Part shown: piece by piece, positions 34,091-42,502 of the stretch
Position numbering within the stretch: the first letter of the stretch is position 1
How the letters are laid out: each line of letters opens with the position of its first letter
Assembly: GCF_003952465.1 (NCBI RefSeq)
Contig: NZ_CP034448.1
Location: forward strand, 620,001 to 684,000
Length of the DNA: 64,000 nt
Origin: Mesorhizobium sp. M1B.F.Ca.ET.045.04.1.1
Lineage (GTDB): Bacteria; Pseudomonadota; Alphaproteobacteria; Rhizobiales; Rhizobiaceae
Direction of reading: 5' to 3'
Made by a program: the position numbers and the translations under genes
The notes under the pieces: generated by a model
The model's database searches: none
The model's input: only the letters and a program-made list of their open reading frames with translations
Told to the model about the DNA's origin: nothing

Positions 34091-35053
34091 ATGAATTCCA
34101 TGATCCGTAACGCATCCGTCGCCGCGGCGGCCCTGTTGCTCGGCCTGTCGGCCAGCGCAACCGTGCGCGCCGACGACAAGCCGACGCTGGCCTTCGTCGT
34201 CAACGGCGCGTCAGACTTCTGGAAGGCGGCGGAAGCCGGCGTGAAGAAGGCGCAGGGCGAACTGCCCGACTACACTCTCGAGCTGAAGTATCCGGAGCAG
34301 TCGTCCGTCGCCATCCAGCAGCGCCTGATGGACGATCTGGTGACGGCAGGCGTCAAGGGCATCATGGTCTCCGCCGTCGATCCCAAAACGTCGACCGACG
34401 GGCTGAACAAGATCGCCTCCGAGACCGCGCTGTTCACCACCGACTCGGACGCCCCGCAGACCAAGCGCGTCGCCTATATCGGCTCGTCCAACGTCGATGC
34501 CGGCAAGCAGGCGGCCGAGATCGCCAAGAAAGCGATGCCCGACGGCGGCAAGTGCCTGGGCTTCGTCGGCCTGCTCGGCGCCGACAACGCCAAGGAACGC
34601 ATCCAGGGCATGAAGGACGGGCTCGCCGGCAGCAAGATCGAGCTGGTGGACGTGCGCGGCGACGACATCGACCAGGCGCGCGCCAAGAAGAACGTCGAGG
34701 ACGCGCTGGTCGCCAGCCCCGACATCACCTGCATGGTCGGCTTCTATTCCTACAACACGCCGCGCATCTATGAAGCGTTGCGCGACGCCGGCAAGCTGGG
34801 GTCGATCACCGTCGTCGGCTTCGACGACGATCCGATCACGCTGGGCGGCGTCAAGGAAGGCACCGTCGCCGCGACCGTGGTGCAGCAGCCGTTCGAATGG
34901 GCCTACCAGGGCATGAAGCTGATGGCTTCCTACCTCAAGGGCGACAAGTCGGGCATTCCGGAGAACGGGCTGATCATCGTGCCGACCAAGATCATCGGCA
35001 AGGACGATGTCGACGCCTATGCCGCCAACCTGAAGGCGATGGCTGGCAAGTAA
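34091..35053 (+). CDS. CUT2 sugar ABC transporter substrate-binding protein
   Basis: A 320-residue periplasmic protein of the ribose/allose-binding type. The signal peptide runs to about residue 27 ('LLLGLSASATVRADDKPTLAF'). 'FVVNGASDFWKAAEAGVKKA', 'GIMVSAVDP', 'ECLGFVGLLG'-like 'CLGFVGLLGADNAKERIQGM', and 'VVGFDDDPITLGGVKEGTVAATVVQQP' are characteristic. The ATG follows GGGAGGTTGAACC. It is the first gene of the importer operon; two strong hairpins separate it from the ATPase. The sugar is not identified. Confidence 0.93.
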   Translation: MNSMIRNASVAAAALLLGLSASATVRADDKPTLAFVVNGASDFWKAAEAGVKKAQGELPDYTLELKYPEQSSVAIQQRLMDDLVTAGVKGIMVSAVDPKTSTDGLNKIASETALFTTDSDAPQTKRVAYIGSSNVDAGKQAAEIAKKAMPDGGKCLGFVGLLGADNAKERIQGMKDGLAGSKIELVDVRGDDIDQARAKKNVEDALVASPDITCMVGFYSYNTPRIYEALRDAGKLGSITVVGFDDDPITLGGVKEGTVAATVVQQPFEWAYQGMKLMASYLKGDKSGIPENGLIIVPTKIIGKDDVDAYAANLKAMAGK

Positions 35054-35067
35054 TCGATGCACAGTTG

Positions 35068-35130
35068 CGCCGGCTCAAGGTCCGCGCCTTGAGCCGGCGT
35101 CCGTATTGACGGGCCCGAGAAGGCCCGTCA
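35068..35130 (+). terminator. two hairpins between binding-protein and ATPase genes
   Basis: CGCCGGCTCAAGG (35068-35080) pairs with CCTTGAGCCGGCG (35087-35099) over a 6-base loop. TGACGGGCC (35107-35115) pairs with GGCCCGTCA (35122-35130) over another 6-base loop. Neither has a T-run. Such structures after a binding-protein gene commonly protect its mRNA or partly stop transcription so that binding protein exceeds transporter; this role is inferred. Confidence 0.6.
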
Positions 35131-35161
35131 GTCTGTAGCCCACCGGCTGCTGGCGAGCGTC

Positions 35162-36763
35162 ATGAATTGTGGCGCGGTGAATCATGGCGTGATGAATTAT
35201 TCCGAGACATCCTTCGCTCAATCGACGACCGCTCCGTTCCTGAGCCTCGAAGCCGTGCGCAAGACCTATCCCGGCGTCGTGGCGCTGGACGGGTTCTCCA
35301 TGGAGGTCGGGCCGGGCGAGGTGATCGGCCTGGTCGGCGAAAACGGCGCCGGAAAATCGACGCTGATGAAGATTCTCGGCGGCGTGACGCGGCCGGACAG
35401 CGGCACCGTCATCGTCGACGGCGTCGCGCATGACGGACTGACCGTGGAAGCCAGCATCGGCTCCGGCATCGCCTTCGTGCACCAGGAACTCAACCTGTTC
35501 GAAAACCTCGACGTCGCCGCCAACATCTTCTTCGGCCGCGAGCCGCTGAAGGCCGGGCCGCTGAGGCTGGTCGACCGCGCGAAGCTGCGGCAGATGGCGG
35601 CGCCGCTGTTGAAGCGTGTCGGCGCCAATTTCTCGGCCGATGCGCCGGTTGCCTCGCTGTCGCTGGCGCAGCAGCAGATGGTCGAGATCGCCAAGGCGCT
35701 GTCGATCAAGGCGCGTCTGGTGATCCTCGACGAGCCGACCTCCAGCCTGCCGATCGCCGAGACCGAAAAGCTGCTCGACGTGATCAAGGGGCTGCGGGCG
35801 GAAGGCATCAGCGTCATCTTCATCTCGCACCGCCTGCACGAGGTCGAGCGCGTCGCCGACCGCGTCGTCGTGCTGCGCGACGGCATGCTTGCGGGCACGC
35901 TGCCCAAGAGCGAGATCAACCACGACCAGATGGTCAAACTGATGATCGGGCGCATGCTGAAGGAGCGCGAGAAGGCCGCCGAAGCGGGACGCGCTCCGGG
36001 CGGCGTCGCGCTCTCGGCAAATGCCGTGCGCACGAGCACTTATCCCGACCGGCCGGTCAGCTTGGACCTTCGACGCGGCGAAATCCTCGGCCTTGCCGGC
36101 CTGGTCGGCTCCGGCCGCACCGAACTTGCGAGGGTGCTGTTCGGCATCGATGAGCGGCTCGGCGGCAGTGTCAGCTTGGACGGCAAGGCGCTAAATGTTA
36201 CGTCCGCCGCCGATGCGGTGGCCAACGGCATCTTCCTGGTGCCGGAAGACCGCAAGCTTACCGGCATATTGCTCGACCTGTCGATCGCGCAGAATATTTC
36301 GCTGCCCAATTTGCCGGCGCATGCGAAGCGATCGCTGGTCTCAGCCGGCGCCGAGCTCGCCACCGCCGAAAAGCAGAAGAAGAATCTCGGCATCAAGGCG
36401 CCGTCGGTCCTGACCCGCACCGGCACGCTTTCGGGCGGCAACCAGCAGAAGGTGGTTTTGGCCAAATGGCTGGCGATGAACCCCAAGGTGATGATCCTCG
36501 ACGAGCCGACGCGCGGCATCGACATCGGCGCCAAGGCCGAGATCTATGGGCTGATGCGGTCGCTCGCGGACGCCGGCGTCGCGGTGCTTATGATTTCCAG
36601 CGACATGGAAGAGGTGATCGGCGTCTCGGACCGCATCGCGGTCATGCATGAGGGGCAGATCTCCGGCATTTTGGACCGGAACGATTTCAGCCAGGAGAAC
36701 GTGCTTTTGCTGGCGGTGGGCAAGAAGCCCAGGCTGGCGCAAGCGGCGGGAGGAGCGCAATGA
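35162..36763 (+). CDS. CUT2 sugar ABC transporter ATP-binding protein (RbsA type)
   Basis: A 533-residue protein with two ATPase domains in tandem. The first has Walker A 'GENGAGKSTLMKIL' and Walker B 'LVILDEPTSSL'. The second has the degenerate 'GLAGLVGSGRTELARVLFG', signature 'LSGGNQQKVVLAKWLA' and 'VMILDEPTRGIDIGAK'. This double layout and the degenerate second P-loop are standard for ribose/xylose/galactose-type importers. Starts at 35162 and 35192 are both possible because the first ten codons are not conserved. The stop overlaps the permease ATG. Confidence 0.95.
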   Translation: MNCGAVNHGVMNYSETSFAQSTTAPFLSLEAVRKTYPGVVALDGFSMEVGPGEVIGLVGENGAGKSTLMKILGGVTRPDSGTVIVDGVAHDGLTVEASIGSGIAFVHQELNLFENLDVAANIFFGREPLKAGPLRLVDRAKLRQMAAPLLKRVGANFSADAPVASLSLAQQQMVEIAKALSIKARLVILDEPTSSLPIAETEKLLDVIKGLRAEGISVIFISHRLHEVERVADRVVVLRDGMLAGTLPKSEINHDQMVKLMIGRMLKEREKAAEAGRAPGGVALSANAVRTSTYPDRPVSLDLRRGEILGLAGLVGSGRTELARVLFGIDERLGGSVSLDGKALNVTSAADAVANGIFLVPEDRKLTGILLDLSIAQNISLPNLPAHAKRSLVSAGAELATAEKQKKNLGIKAPSVLTRTGTLSGGNQQKVVLAKWLAMNPKVMILDEPTRGIDIGAKAEIYGLMRSLADAGVAVLMISSDMEEVIGVSDRIAVMHEGQISGILDRNDFSQENVLLLAVGKKPRLAQAAGGAQ

Positions 36764-37755
36764 GCAAGAAAGATCTCGGCCTGCTGGTCCTGATCCTGGT
36801 GGTCGGCGCGGTGGTGACGGCCATCAACCCGCGCTTCCTTTTGCCGATCAACCTTGCCAACACCTCCAACCTGATCGGGCTGTTCGGCATCCTCTCCATC
36901 GGCCAGGCATTCGTCATCATCACCGGCGGCATCGAGCTCTCGGTCGGCTCGCTGGTGGCGCTGCTCGGCACGCTGTTCATCGACTTCATCGCCGTGCGCG
37001 AGATGGACTGGCCGCTGGCCTTCGTTCTGATCATCGTGCTCGGCGCCATCATCGGCTTCGTGCATGGCTGGCTGATCACGCGGCTCAAGATGCAGCCTTT
37101 CGTGGTAACGCTCTGCGGCCTCTTGATCTATCGCGGCGTCGCGCGCTTCTACACCGCCGACGGCACGGCGGGTTTTGCTTTCGGCCAGAATTTCCCGGAC
37201 CTCGAATTCCTGACCGCGGGCCGTTCCTATGGCGTGCCGAACAGCTTCATCGCGCTGATCGTGATCGCCATCGTCATGTGGGTGGTGCTGCACCGCTCGG
37301 TGTTCGGACGCTACCTCTACGCCATCGGCAAGAACGAGGAGGCGGCGAAATATTCGGGCATCCGCACCGGGCGCATCGTGATCGCCGCCTATGTCATCTG
37401 CGGCGTGCTGACGGCGCTCTCGGCGATCTATTTCGCCATGTACACGCGCTCGATCTCGCCGGCCAGCCACGGCCAGTTCTACGAGCTTTACGCGATCGCC
37501 GCGGCCGTGCTCGGCGGCTTTTCGCTGCGCGGCGGCGAGGGCTCGCTGGTCGGCGTCATCCTGGGCACCGTGCTGCTGCAGGAGCTGCAGAACCTGGTCA
37601 ACCTGCTCGGCATCCCCTCCTCGCTCAACTTTGCGGTGATGGGCGGGGTGATCCTGATCGGCGTGCTGGTCGACCAGCAATGGGGCGTCTTCCGCGCCCG
37701 GCGCCGGATGCTGGAAGCGACGCGCCGAAACGTCGCCGGCGCGCCGGCGGAGTAG
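36760..37755 (+). CDS. CUT2 sugar ABC transporter permease (RbsC type)
   Basis: A 331-residue inner-membrane protein with 8-10 spans. 'GILSIGQAFVIITGGIELSVGSLVAL' and 'YAIGKNEEAAKYSGI' are signatures of ribose-type permeases. It follows the ATPase with a 4-base overlap (ATGA). With the binding protein and ATPase it forms a complete importer. The operon ends here, 80 bases before repeat A copy 4. Confidence 0.95.
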   Translation: MSKKDLGLLVLILVVGAVVTAINPRFLLPINLANTSNLIGLFGILSIGQAFVIITGGIELSVGSLVALLGTLFIDFIAVREMDWPLAFVLIIVLGAIIGFVHGWLITRLKMQPFVVTLCGLLIYRGVARFYTADGTAGFAFGQNFPDLEFLTAGRSYGVPNSFIALIVIAIVMWVVLHRSVFGRYLYAIGKNEEAAKYSGIRTGRIVIAAYVICGVLTALSAIYFAMYTRSISPASHGQFYELYAIAAAVLGGFSLRGGEGSLVGVILGTVLLQELQNLVNLLGIPSSLNFAVMGGVILIGVLVDQQWGVFRARRRMLEATRRNVAGAPAE

Positions 37756-37831
37756 TTCTGTCGTTTCGAACCCGCGGCAGGCTGCGGAGCAAGTTTCGAT
37801 TTTCGCGTGCCGCGCACCTTCTTCTAACGTT

Positions 37832-38014
37832 GGCGCTGCCCCTCACCTGCCTGCCGGCATTCTCTCCCCGTATAGTGACGGGGAGAGGGGCGCTCTCTTC
37901 GATGATTTCGCCAATTTCGAACGTTGCAAGAAAGGCACCGAGGCTGCGGCCAGCCCGTTTCTCCCCGTCACTATACGGGGAGAAATGCCCGGCAGGGCAA
38001 TGAGGGGCAGCGCC
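37832..38014. repeat. intergenic inverted repeat, family A, copy 4
   Basis: The fourth copy of the 183-bp element, with both CTCCCCGTATAGTGACGGGGAG-type hairpins and terminal GGCGCTGCCCCTCA / TGAGGGGCAGCGCC. It fills the gap between the CUT2 permease gene and the convergent phnN gene and may act as a bidirectional transcription stop. Confidence 0.85.
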
Positions 38015-38079
38015 TACGTCAATAAGTCTCTGCTCGACCTCCCCACTTGCAGGCCGGCCTCATCTGAACATCAACCATC

Positions 38080-38706
38080 CTAGATCTGATCCGACAGATC
38101 CGAGAACGCCATCGCCTTGCGCAGCACCTCGGCGAAGCGCTCGCCGGCGATCTCCCTGGCGCCGCTGTTGTCGATGGAGGTGACGTCCGGTCCGGAAAGC
38201 GTCACGCTCGTGCTGCGCGCCAGGCGCGCCAATACCTCGCCGCGCGATTCACGGCCGCGCGCCGCCAGCCGCTCGGCGAGGATTTCCGGCGTCGCGGTGA
38301 TCTCGACCACCGCAAGATTGGCGTAGCGCTCGCGCAACACCGGGATGACGGCGCGTGAGACGTTGGCCACCGCGACATGGCCGTTGGCGACCGCCCAGTC
38401 GACATCGGCCGGCAGGCCGTAGCGCAGGCCATGAGCGTCCCAGCAGATGGCGAAGGCGCCGTCGGCCTCCGCCTCGGCGAAGGCGGCGTCGGCCAGCGTG
38501 TCGTGATCCTCGCTGGCGGAATCGCTCGGCCGCGTTATGACGCGGCGCACGAATTCCAGCCGCGTCTCGCCGGCAAAGCGCGCTTTGGCGTAGCCGATCA
38601 CCGTGTCCTTGCCGGCGCCGCTCGGACCGACGACCGCGACGAAGACGCCGTTGCGGATGGGAAGGGTCTCAGTCAGTTCGCGTTCGATCAACGCCGAAAC
38701 CATCAT
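38080..38706 (-). CDS. phnN: ribose 1,5-bisphosphate phosphokinase PhnN
   Basis: A 208-residue P-loop kinase with Walker A 'VVGPSGAGKDTVI' near residues 24-36, 'RRVITRPSD' and 'CWDAHGLRYGLPADVDWAVANGHVAVANVSR', typical of PhnN. It phosphorylates ribose 1,5-bisphosphate to PRPP, the last step of C-P lyase phosphonate use. The start at 38706 overlaps the phnM stop (ATGA). The earlier in-frame codon lies inside phnM and is less likely. Confidence 0.92.
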   Translation of the reverse strand: MMVSALIERELTETLPIRNGVFVAVVGPSGAGKDTVIGYAKARFAGETRLEFVRRVITRPSDSASEDHDTLADAAFAEAEADGAFAICWDAHGLRYGLPADVDWAVANGHVAVANVSRAVIPVLRERYANLAVVEITATPEILAERLAARGRESRGEVLARLARSTSVTLSGPDVTSIDNSGAREIAGERFAEVLRKAMAFSDLSDQI

Positions 38707-39842
38707 GCGACACGCCTGCCCTGGCGCCACACGGTGCGCACGACCGGCACGTGATCGTCGACGCGCACGCGCACCAGATCGGCGCGGCGGCCCGGCTCGA
38801 TGATGCCGCGATCGGTGAGGCCGACCGCTTCGGCCGGGTTCTTCGAGACCATGGCGACCGCTTGCGGCAGCGAGATGCCTTCGACGACGTCGCCGAGGAA
38901 GAAGGCCGACTGGATCAGGCTGAAGGGGATGTAGTCGGACGACAGGATGTCGAGCAGGCCGTCGCCGGCGAGCGCCCTGGCCGAGACATTGCCGGAATGC
39001 GAGGCGCCGCGCATGACGTTGGGCGCGCCCATCAGCACGCCGAGGCCTGCCGCCTTCGAGGCCCTTGCCGCCTCTTCGGTGGTCGGGAATTCGGCGACGC
39101 GCACGCCTTGCGCAATCGCCTCGTCGACATGGCCGGCCGTCGCGTCGTCATGGCTGGCGAGCACGATGCCGCGCTCCTGGCAGGCGGCGGAGATGAAGAC
39201 GCGGTTCGGGCCGGAATTGCTGGCCGATTCCGCCATCCGCTTCTCGCAGAATTTCTGGAAGTCGCGGTCGGTCAGCTTCAGCTTGCGCTGATAGTAATAG
39301 GCATAGGTCTCGAGGTTGACGAACTGGCGCTGGCCCGGCGCATGGTCCATCAGCGAGGCGAGCTTCACCCGGTCGTCGGTCTCGAAATTGGCGAAGGCCT
39401 CGAGGCAGTCCGGCGCCGAGACCTCGCAGCGCAGATGGATGAAATGGTCGGCCCTGAGCCGATCCTGTCTGACGCTGTCCTCGATGGCGTCGGCGAGCTT
39501 GCGAACGTCGTCGGACTTCAGGTCGGCATCCTCATCCATGCCGACGCGCAAGGCATCGAGCACGGTGGTGATGCCGGCGGTCGCTACCTGCGCGTCATGG
39601 GCAAGCACGGCGGCGATCGGGTTCCAGCGCACTTTCGGACGCGGCGCGTAGTGGCCTTCGAGATGGTCGGTGTGCAGTTCGACGAGACCCGGGATGATGT
39701 AATCGCCGCCCATGTCTTCGCCGACACGGGTGGCGCCCGGCTCGATCGCGGCAATAAGGCCATCGCGCAGCAGCAGCGAGCCCTCGACGATCTCGTCGGG
39801 CAGCAGTATGCGGGCATTGTTCAAAACGGTCTCGGCGGTCAT
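38703..39842 (-). CDS. phnM: alpha-D-ribose 1-methylphosphonate 5-triphosphate diphosphatase PhnM
   Basis: A 379-residue amidohydrolase-fold enzyme. 'IIPGLVELHTDHLEGHYAPRPKVRW' near residue 50 contains the metal-binding His residues, with further ligands in 'IVLASHDDATAGHVDEA' and 'GVLMGAPNVMRGASHSGN'. The end 'IEPGRRADLVRVRV' is usual for amidohydrolases. It releases pyrophosphate from the ribose methylphosphonate triphosphate intermediate. It lies between the DUF1045 gene (56-base gap) and phnN (overlap). The C-P lyase core genes phnGHIJ are not in this window. Confidence 0.95.
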   Translation of the reverse strand: MTAETVLNNARILLPDEIVEGSLLLRDGLIAAIEPGATRVGEDMGGDYIIPGLVELHTDHLEGHYAPRPKVRWNPIAAVLAHDAQVATAGITTVLDALRVGMDEDADLKSDDVRKLADAIEDSVRQDRLRADHFIHLRCEVSAPDCLEAFANFETDDRVKLASLMDHAPGQRQFVNLETYAYYYQRKLKLTDRDFQKFCEKRMAESASNSGPNRVFISAACQERGIVLASHDDATAGHVDEAIAQGVRVAEFPTTEEAARASKAAGLGVLMGAPNVMRGASHSGNVSARALAGDGLLDILSSDYIPFSLIQSAFFLGDVVEGISLPQAVAMVSKNPAEAVGLTDRGIIEPGRRADLVRVRVDDHVPVVRTVWRQGRRVA

Positions 39843-39898
39843 TTCAGGCAGTCCTATCTCAAGCGATCCATATCGGGCGGTCGTAGCGGGTGGTCAAA

Positions 39899-40606
39899 TC
39901 AGGCGGTTTTTCTGGCCGGGCGGCGGCCAAGCGCATGGTGGGAGAGCACCATGAAAGGGGCACCCGGTTCGGTCTCGACGAAGAGCGTCAGCGCATCCAC
40001 CGGAACCGGGTGCGGCAGCACGTCCGCGAACAGGCTGTCGATTGCTGCACGAAGACGTGGGCTTTCCTGTGGCCCGACGCGGCCGGACAGCGTCATGTGG
40101 AAGCGGAACGTCTCGAAAACGTAAGGATAGCCCCACTGGCAGAGGTTGCGGAACTCGTCCGGCTTCAACGAATCGGGGCTGCGGCGCTCGATCTCGGCTT
40201 CGGTCAGCGGCGCGCGGAAGCGGTCGAAGGCGCGCACGACCTCGCCGGCAAAGCCATTGAGCGGAGGCAACGGCGCCTCCGGCACCAGCGCGAAAAAGCC
40301 GTCGATCTGGCCGACGACGAGGCGGGGAATGACGACCGGCGACGTGACTTCGGCGAAATTGTCGAGCGCTTCGCGAAGCGACGCCTCCGTCTCGTTCGGC
40401 GCCAGCCCGAACGGCGCCTTCAGCGTCGCATGGAACCCGTAGCGCCGCGCCGAGGCGGTGTGGAACGCAACTTCCGCCGCCGACAGCTCAGCCACAGCCT
40501 CGACCGGCCGCGCCGCCGCGCCGAAAGGGTCGCGGCCGAGCCAATTGGCGGCGATGCGCGCCAGCGGCTCGTCCTGCCGTGGGGTGAAATAGATGGCGTA
40601 GCGCAT
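39899..40606 (-). CDS. DUF1045 phosphonate-associated 2H phosphoesterase-like protein
   Basis: A 235-residue protein opening 'MRYAIYFTPRQDEPLARIAANWLGRDPF'. Two H-x-T-L motifs, 'GFHATLKAPF' and 'RFHMTLSGRV', are the mark of 2H phosphoesterases. The family is repeatedly found beside phn genes and has been proposed to open a cyclic ribose phosphate. It is the first gene of a three-gene string with phnM and phnN. The ATG at 40606 is preceded by AGGTTCTTTC-type sequence with only a weak ribosome-binding site. Confidence 0.88.
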   Translation of the reverse strand: MRYAIYFTPRQDEPLARIAANWLGRDPFGAAARPVEAVAELSAAEVAFHTASARRYGFHATLKAPFGLAPNETEASLREALDNFAEVTSPVVIPRLVVGQIDGFFALVPEAPLPPLNGFAGEVVRAFDRFRAPLTEAEIERRSPDSLKPDEFRNLCQWGYPYVFETFRFHMTLSGRVGPQESPRLRAAIDSLFADVLPHPVPVDALTLFVETEPGAPFMVLSHHALGRRPARKTA

Positions 40607-40782
40607 GAAAGAACCTCGTCAGACCCCGCCATAGGTGATTTCCATGACGGATTGACGAAGCTTTCATGGGTTTTCGAAGGCAGACAGACCCTGGCGGTCC
40701 TTAGCCGACGATTTTCCCGAACTGGACCAATAGCTTTGCATTGCCGGCCGATTTGAATTCGCCCGTCACCCTTTCAGGCGTC

Positions 40783-40963
40783 GGCGCCGCCCCTCACCTG
40801 CCTGCCGGCATCCTCTCCCCGTATAGTGGCGGGGAGAGGGGCGCTCTCATCGTCGGTTTCGCCAATCACCAGCGTTGCAAGAAGGCGCTGCGGTTGCGAC
40901 CAGCCCCTTCTCCCCGTCACTATACGGGGAGAAGGTCCCGGCAGGGGGATGAGGGGCGGCGCC
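40783..40963. repeat. intergenic inverted repeat, family A, copy 5
   Basis: The fifth copy of the 180-bp element (CTCCCCGTATAGTGGCGGGGAG on the left, CTCCCCGTCACTATACGGGGAG on the right). It occupies the centre of the 429-base gap between the DUF1045 gene start and iolB stop; nothing else is seen there. Confidence 0.85.
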
Positions 40964-41035
40964 TACTCTGAAAATTGTCGCTTCCTAACAAGGGACTATC
41001 TGTCATCTGCCGTCAAACGATGACATCCAGAACCC

Positions 41036-41848
41036 TCACGCCTTCATCAGCCACTCGTGTTCGGTAGCGTTGTGGAATTTCCACGTCCGTTTGGGGCCGG
41101 CCATGACGTTGAGATAATAGAGATCGTAGCCGTGGCAGGCCGCGCAAGGGTGGTAGCCCTTCGGCACCAGCACGACATCGCCGTCCTCGATCGCTATCGC
41201 CTCGTCCAGGTCGCGCACGCCGTTCCTGTCGGCGTCGGTGTAGACACGCTGGAAGGCAAAGCCCTGCGGCGGGTTGAGGCGATGGTAATAGGTCTCCTCG
41301 AGATAGGATTCCGCAGGGAGATTGTCCTGGTCGTGCTTGTGCGGCGGATAGCTCGATGTGTGGCCGCCGGGCGTGATCACCTCGACCACCAGCAGCGAAT
41401 CGGCCGGCTTGCCCTCGGGCAGGATGTTGGTGACGTAGCGGGTGTTGGTGCCCTTGCCGCGCACTTCCTGGCCGAGATCGTCGGGTGAAATGACGCGGGC
41501 GGGCAGGCCGCCGCCGAGGCCCGGCGCCGAGCAGACGGCGAGCTCAAGCTCGGTGTCGGCGGTCACCGACCAGTCGGATCCTTGCGGCACATAGACCGAC
41601 CAGGGCTTGCCCTCGAAGGGCGACATGCGCGCGCCGAGCAGCCCGAGATCCTTGCCGCTGGCTGAGGCCTTGCCCTTGCCGGTGACGAAAACCAGGCAGA
41701 CCTCGCGATCGCCCGTCTTGCCGGCCGCCGTTTCGCCCGGCCGCAGACGGTGAAGATCGAAACCCACGTAAGTCCAGCCGGCGCTTTGCGGCGTGACGTG
41801 AGCGACATGGCCGTGGCCCTTGTCGGCCTTGACGAGCAGTTTCGACAT
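41036..41848 (-). CDS. iolB: 5-deoxy-glucuronate isomerase
   Basis: A 270-residue double-stranded beta-helix (cupin) enzyme. 'GGHTSSYPPHKHDQDNLPAES' contains three metal-binding His and 'YLEETYYHRLNPPQGF' a Glu, followed by 'VPKGYHPCAACHGYDLYYLNVMAGP'. It converts 5-deoxy-D-glucuronate to 5-dehydro-2-deoxy-D-gluconate, the substrate of IolC. An AGGAGA ribosome-binding site precedes the ATG. It is separated from iolE by about 650 bases holding a small membrane gene and repeat D, so it may have its own promoter. Confidence 0.96.
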   Translation of the reverse strand: MSKLLVKADKGHGHVAHVTPQSAGWTYVGFDLHRLRPGETAAGKTGDREVCLVFVTGKGKASASGKDLGLLGARMSPFEGKPWSVYVPQGSDWSVTADTELELAVCSAPGLGGGLPARVISPDDLGQEVRGKGTNTRYVTNILPEGKPADSLLVVEVITPGGHTSSYPPHKHDQDNLPAESYLEETYYHRLNPPQGFAFQRVYTDADRNGVRDLDEAIAIEDGDVVLVPKGYHPCAACHGYDLYYLNVMAGPKRTWKFHNATEHEWLMKA

Positions 41849-41953
41849 TTTTGTCTCCTATCCATATCGGCTTCGGCCGGTTGCTGCCCCGGAGGTTTCG
41901 CCGGCTGAAAGATCGGGCGCAAACCTTCGGGATTGGCCGAAGCCTCCAAACTT

Positions 41954-42135
41954 CGTCATCCTAGGGCGAAGCAGGAGCGAAGCTCCGTCGCGAAGACCCT
42001 AGGATCCATTCCGTAACCTTGGCCGAAGGGTGCAGCGGAGCAGAATTCTGCACCGCGGCGGCTGTTTTGACGTCACGGCATGGATCCTCGGGTCTGCGCG
42101 CGTCGCTTCGCTCCTTGCTCCGCCCGTGGATGACG
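41954..42135. repeat. intergenic inverted repeat, family D, copy 3
   Basis: CGTCATCCTAGGGCGAAGCA at the left and the inverse TGCTCCGCCCGTGGATGACG at the right, with inner GGATCCATTCCGTAAC / GTCACGGCATGGATCC arms, about 180 bp. It sits inside the iol gene string, between the small membrane gene and iolB. Confidence 0.8.
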
Positions 42136-42225
42136 ATGCGAAAAGCGTTTCAGCCAATCGCCAATGCATCCGATCCGCCATGCGCGCGCTGTCCGATCCG
42201 TGAGACTCCCATCCCATGAACCGCT

Positions 42226-42438
42226 TCATTCCTTCGGCTCGGCCGGAGGTTTGGTCTCCTCGGCCGGCTTGTAGAGATAGAAGAACTGCCACACCGCGTA
42301 ACCGGCGAAGCCGAGCGCAATGACGCCCCAGAAGGGCGTGCCGGAGGCGAACTCGATCACCGACCAGACCAGGCAGACCGCGACGACGGCGATGCGCCGC
42401 CACAACGGCCGGAAGAAGGGGTGCTCATAGTCTTTCAT
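42226..42438 (-). CDS. small membrane protein (DUF3329-like)
   Basis: A 70-residue protein 'MKDYEHPFFRPLWRRIAVVAVCLVWSVIEF...' with two membrane spans (about residues 14-31 and 35-55) and a Pro/Glu/Lys tail 'KPAEETKPPAEPKE'. The 'HPFFRPLWRR' opening resembles small DUF3329-type proteins of rhizobia, from memory. The ATG at 42438 was chosen over a TTG eight codons upstream. It lies on the iol strand between iolE and iolB, but no role in inositol use is implied. Confidence 0.65.
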   Translation of the reverse strand: MKDYEHPFFRPLWRRIAVVAVCLVWSVIEFASGTPFWGVIALGFAGYAVWQFFYLYKPAEETKPPAEPKE

Positions 42439-42502
42439 CGCGCCAATCCAGGATTTGCCCAAAGCGCAACGGATAAACCGCGCGCCAGGCCAAATCCACC
42501 GT

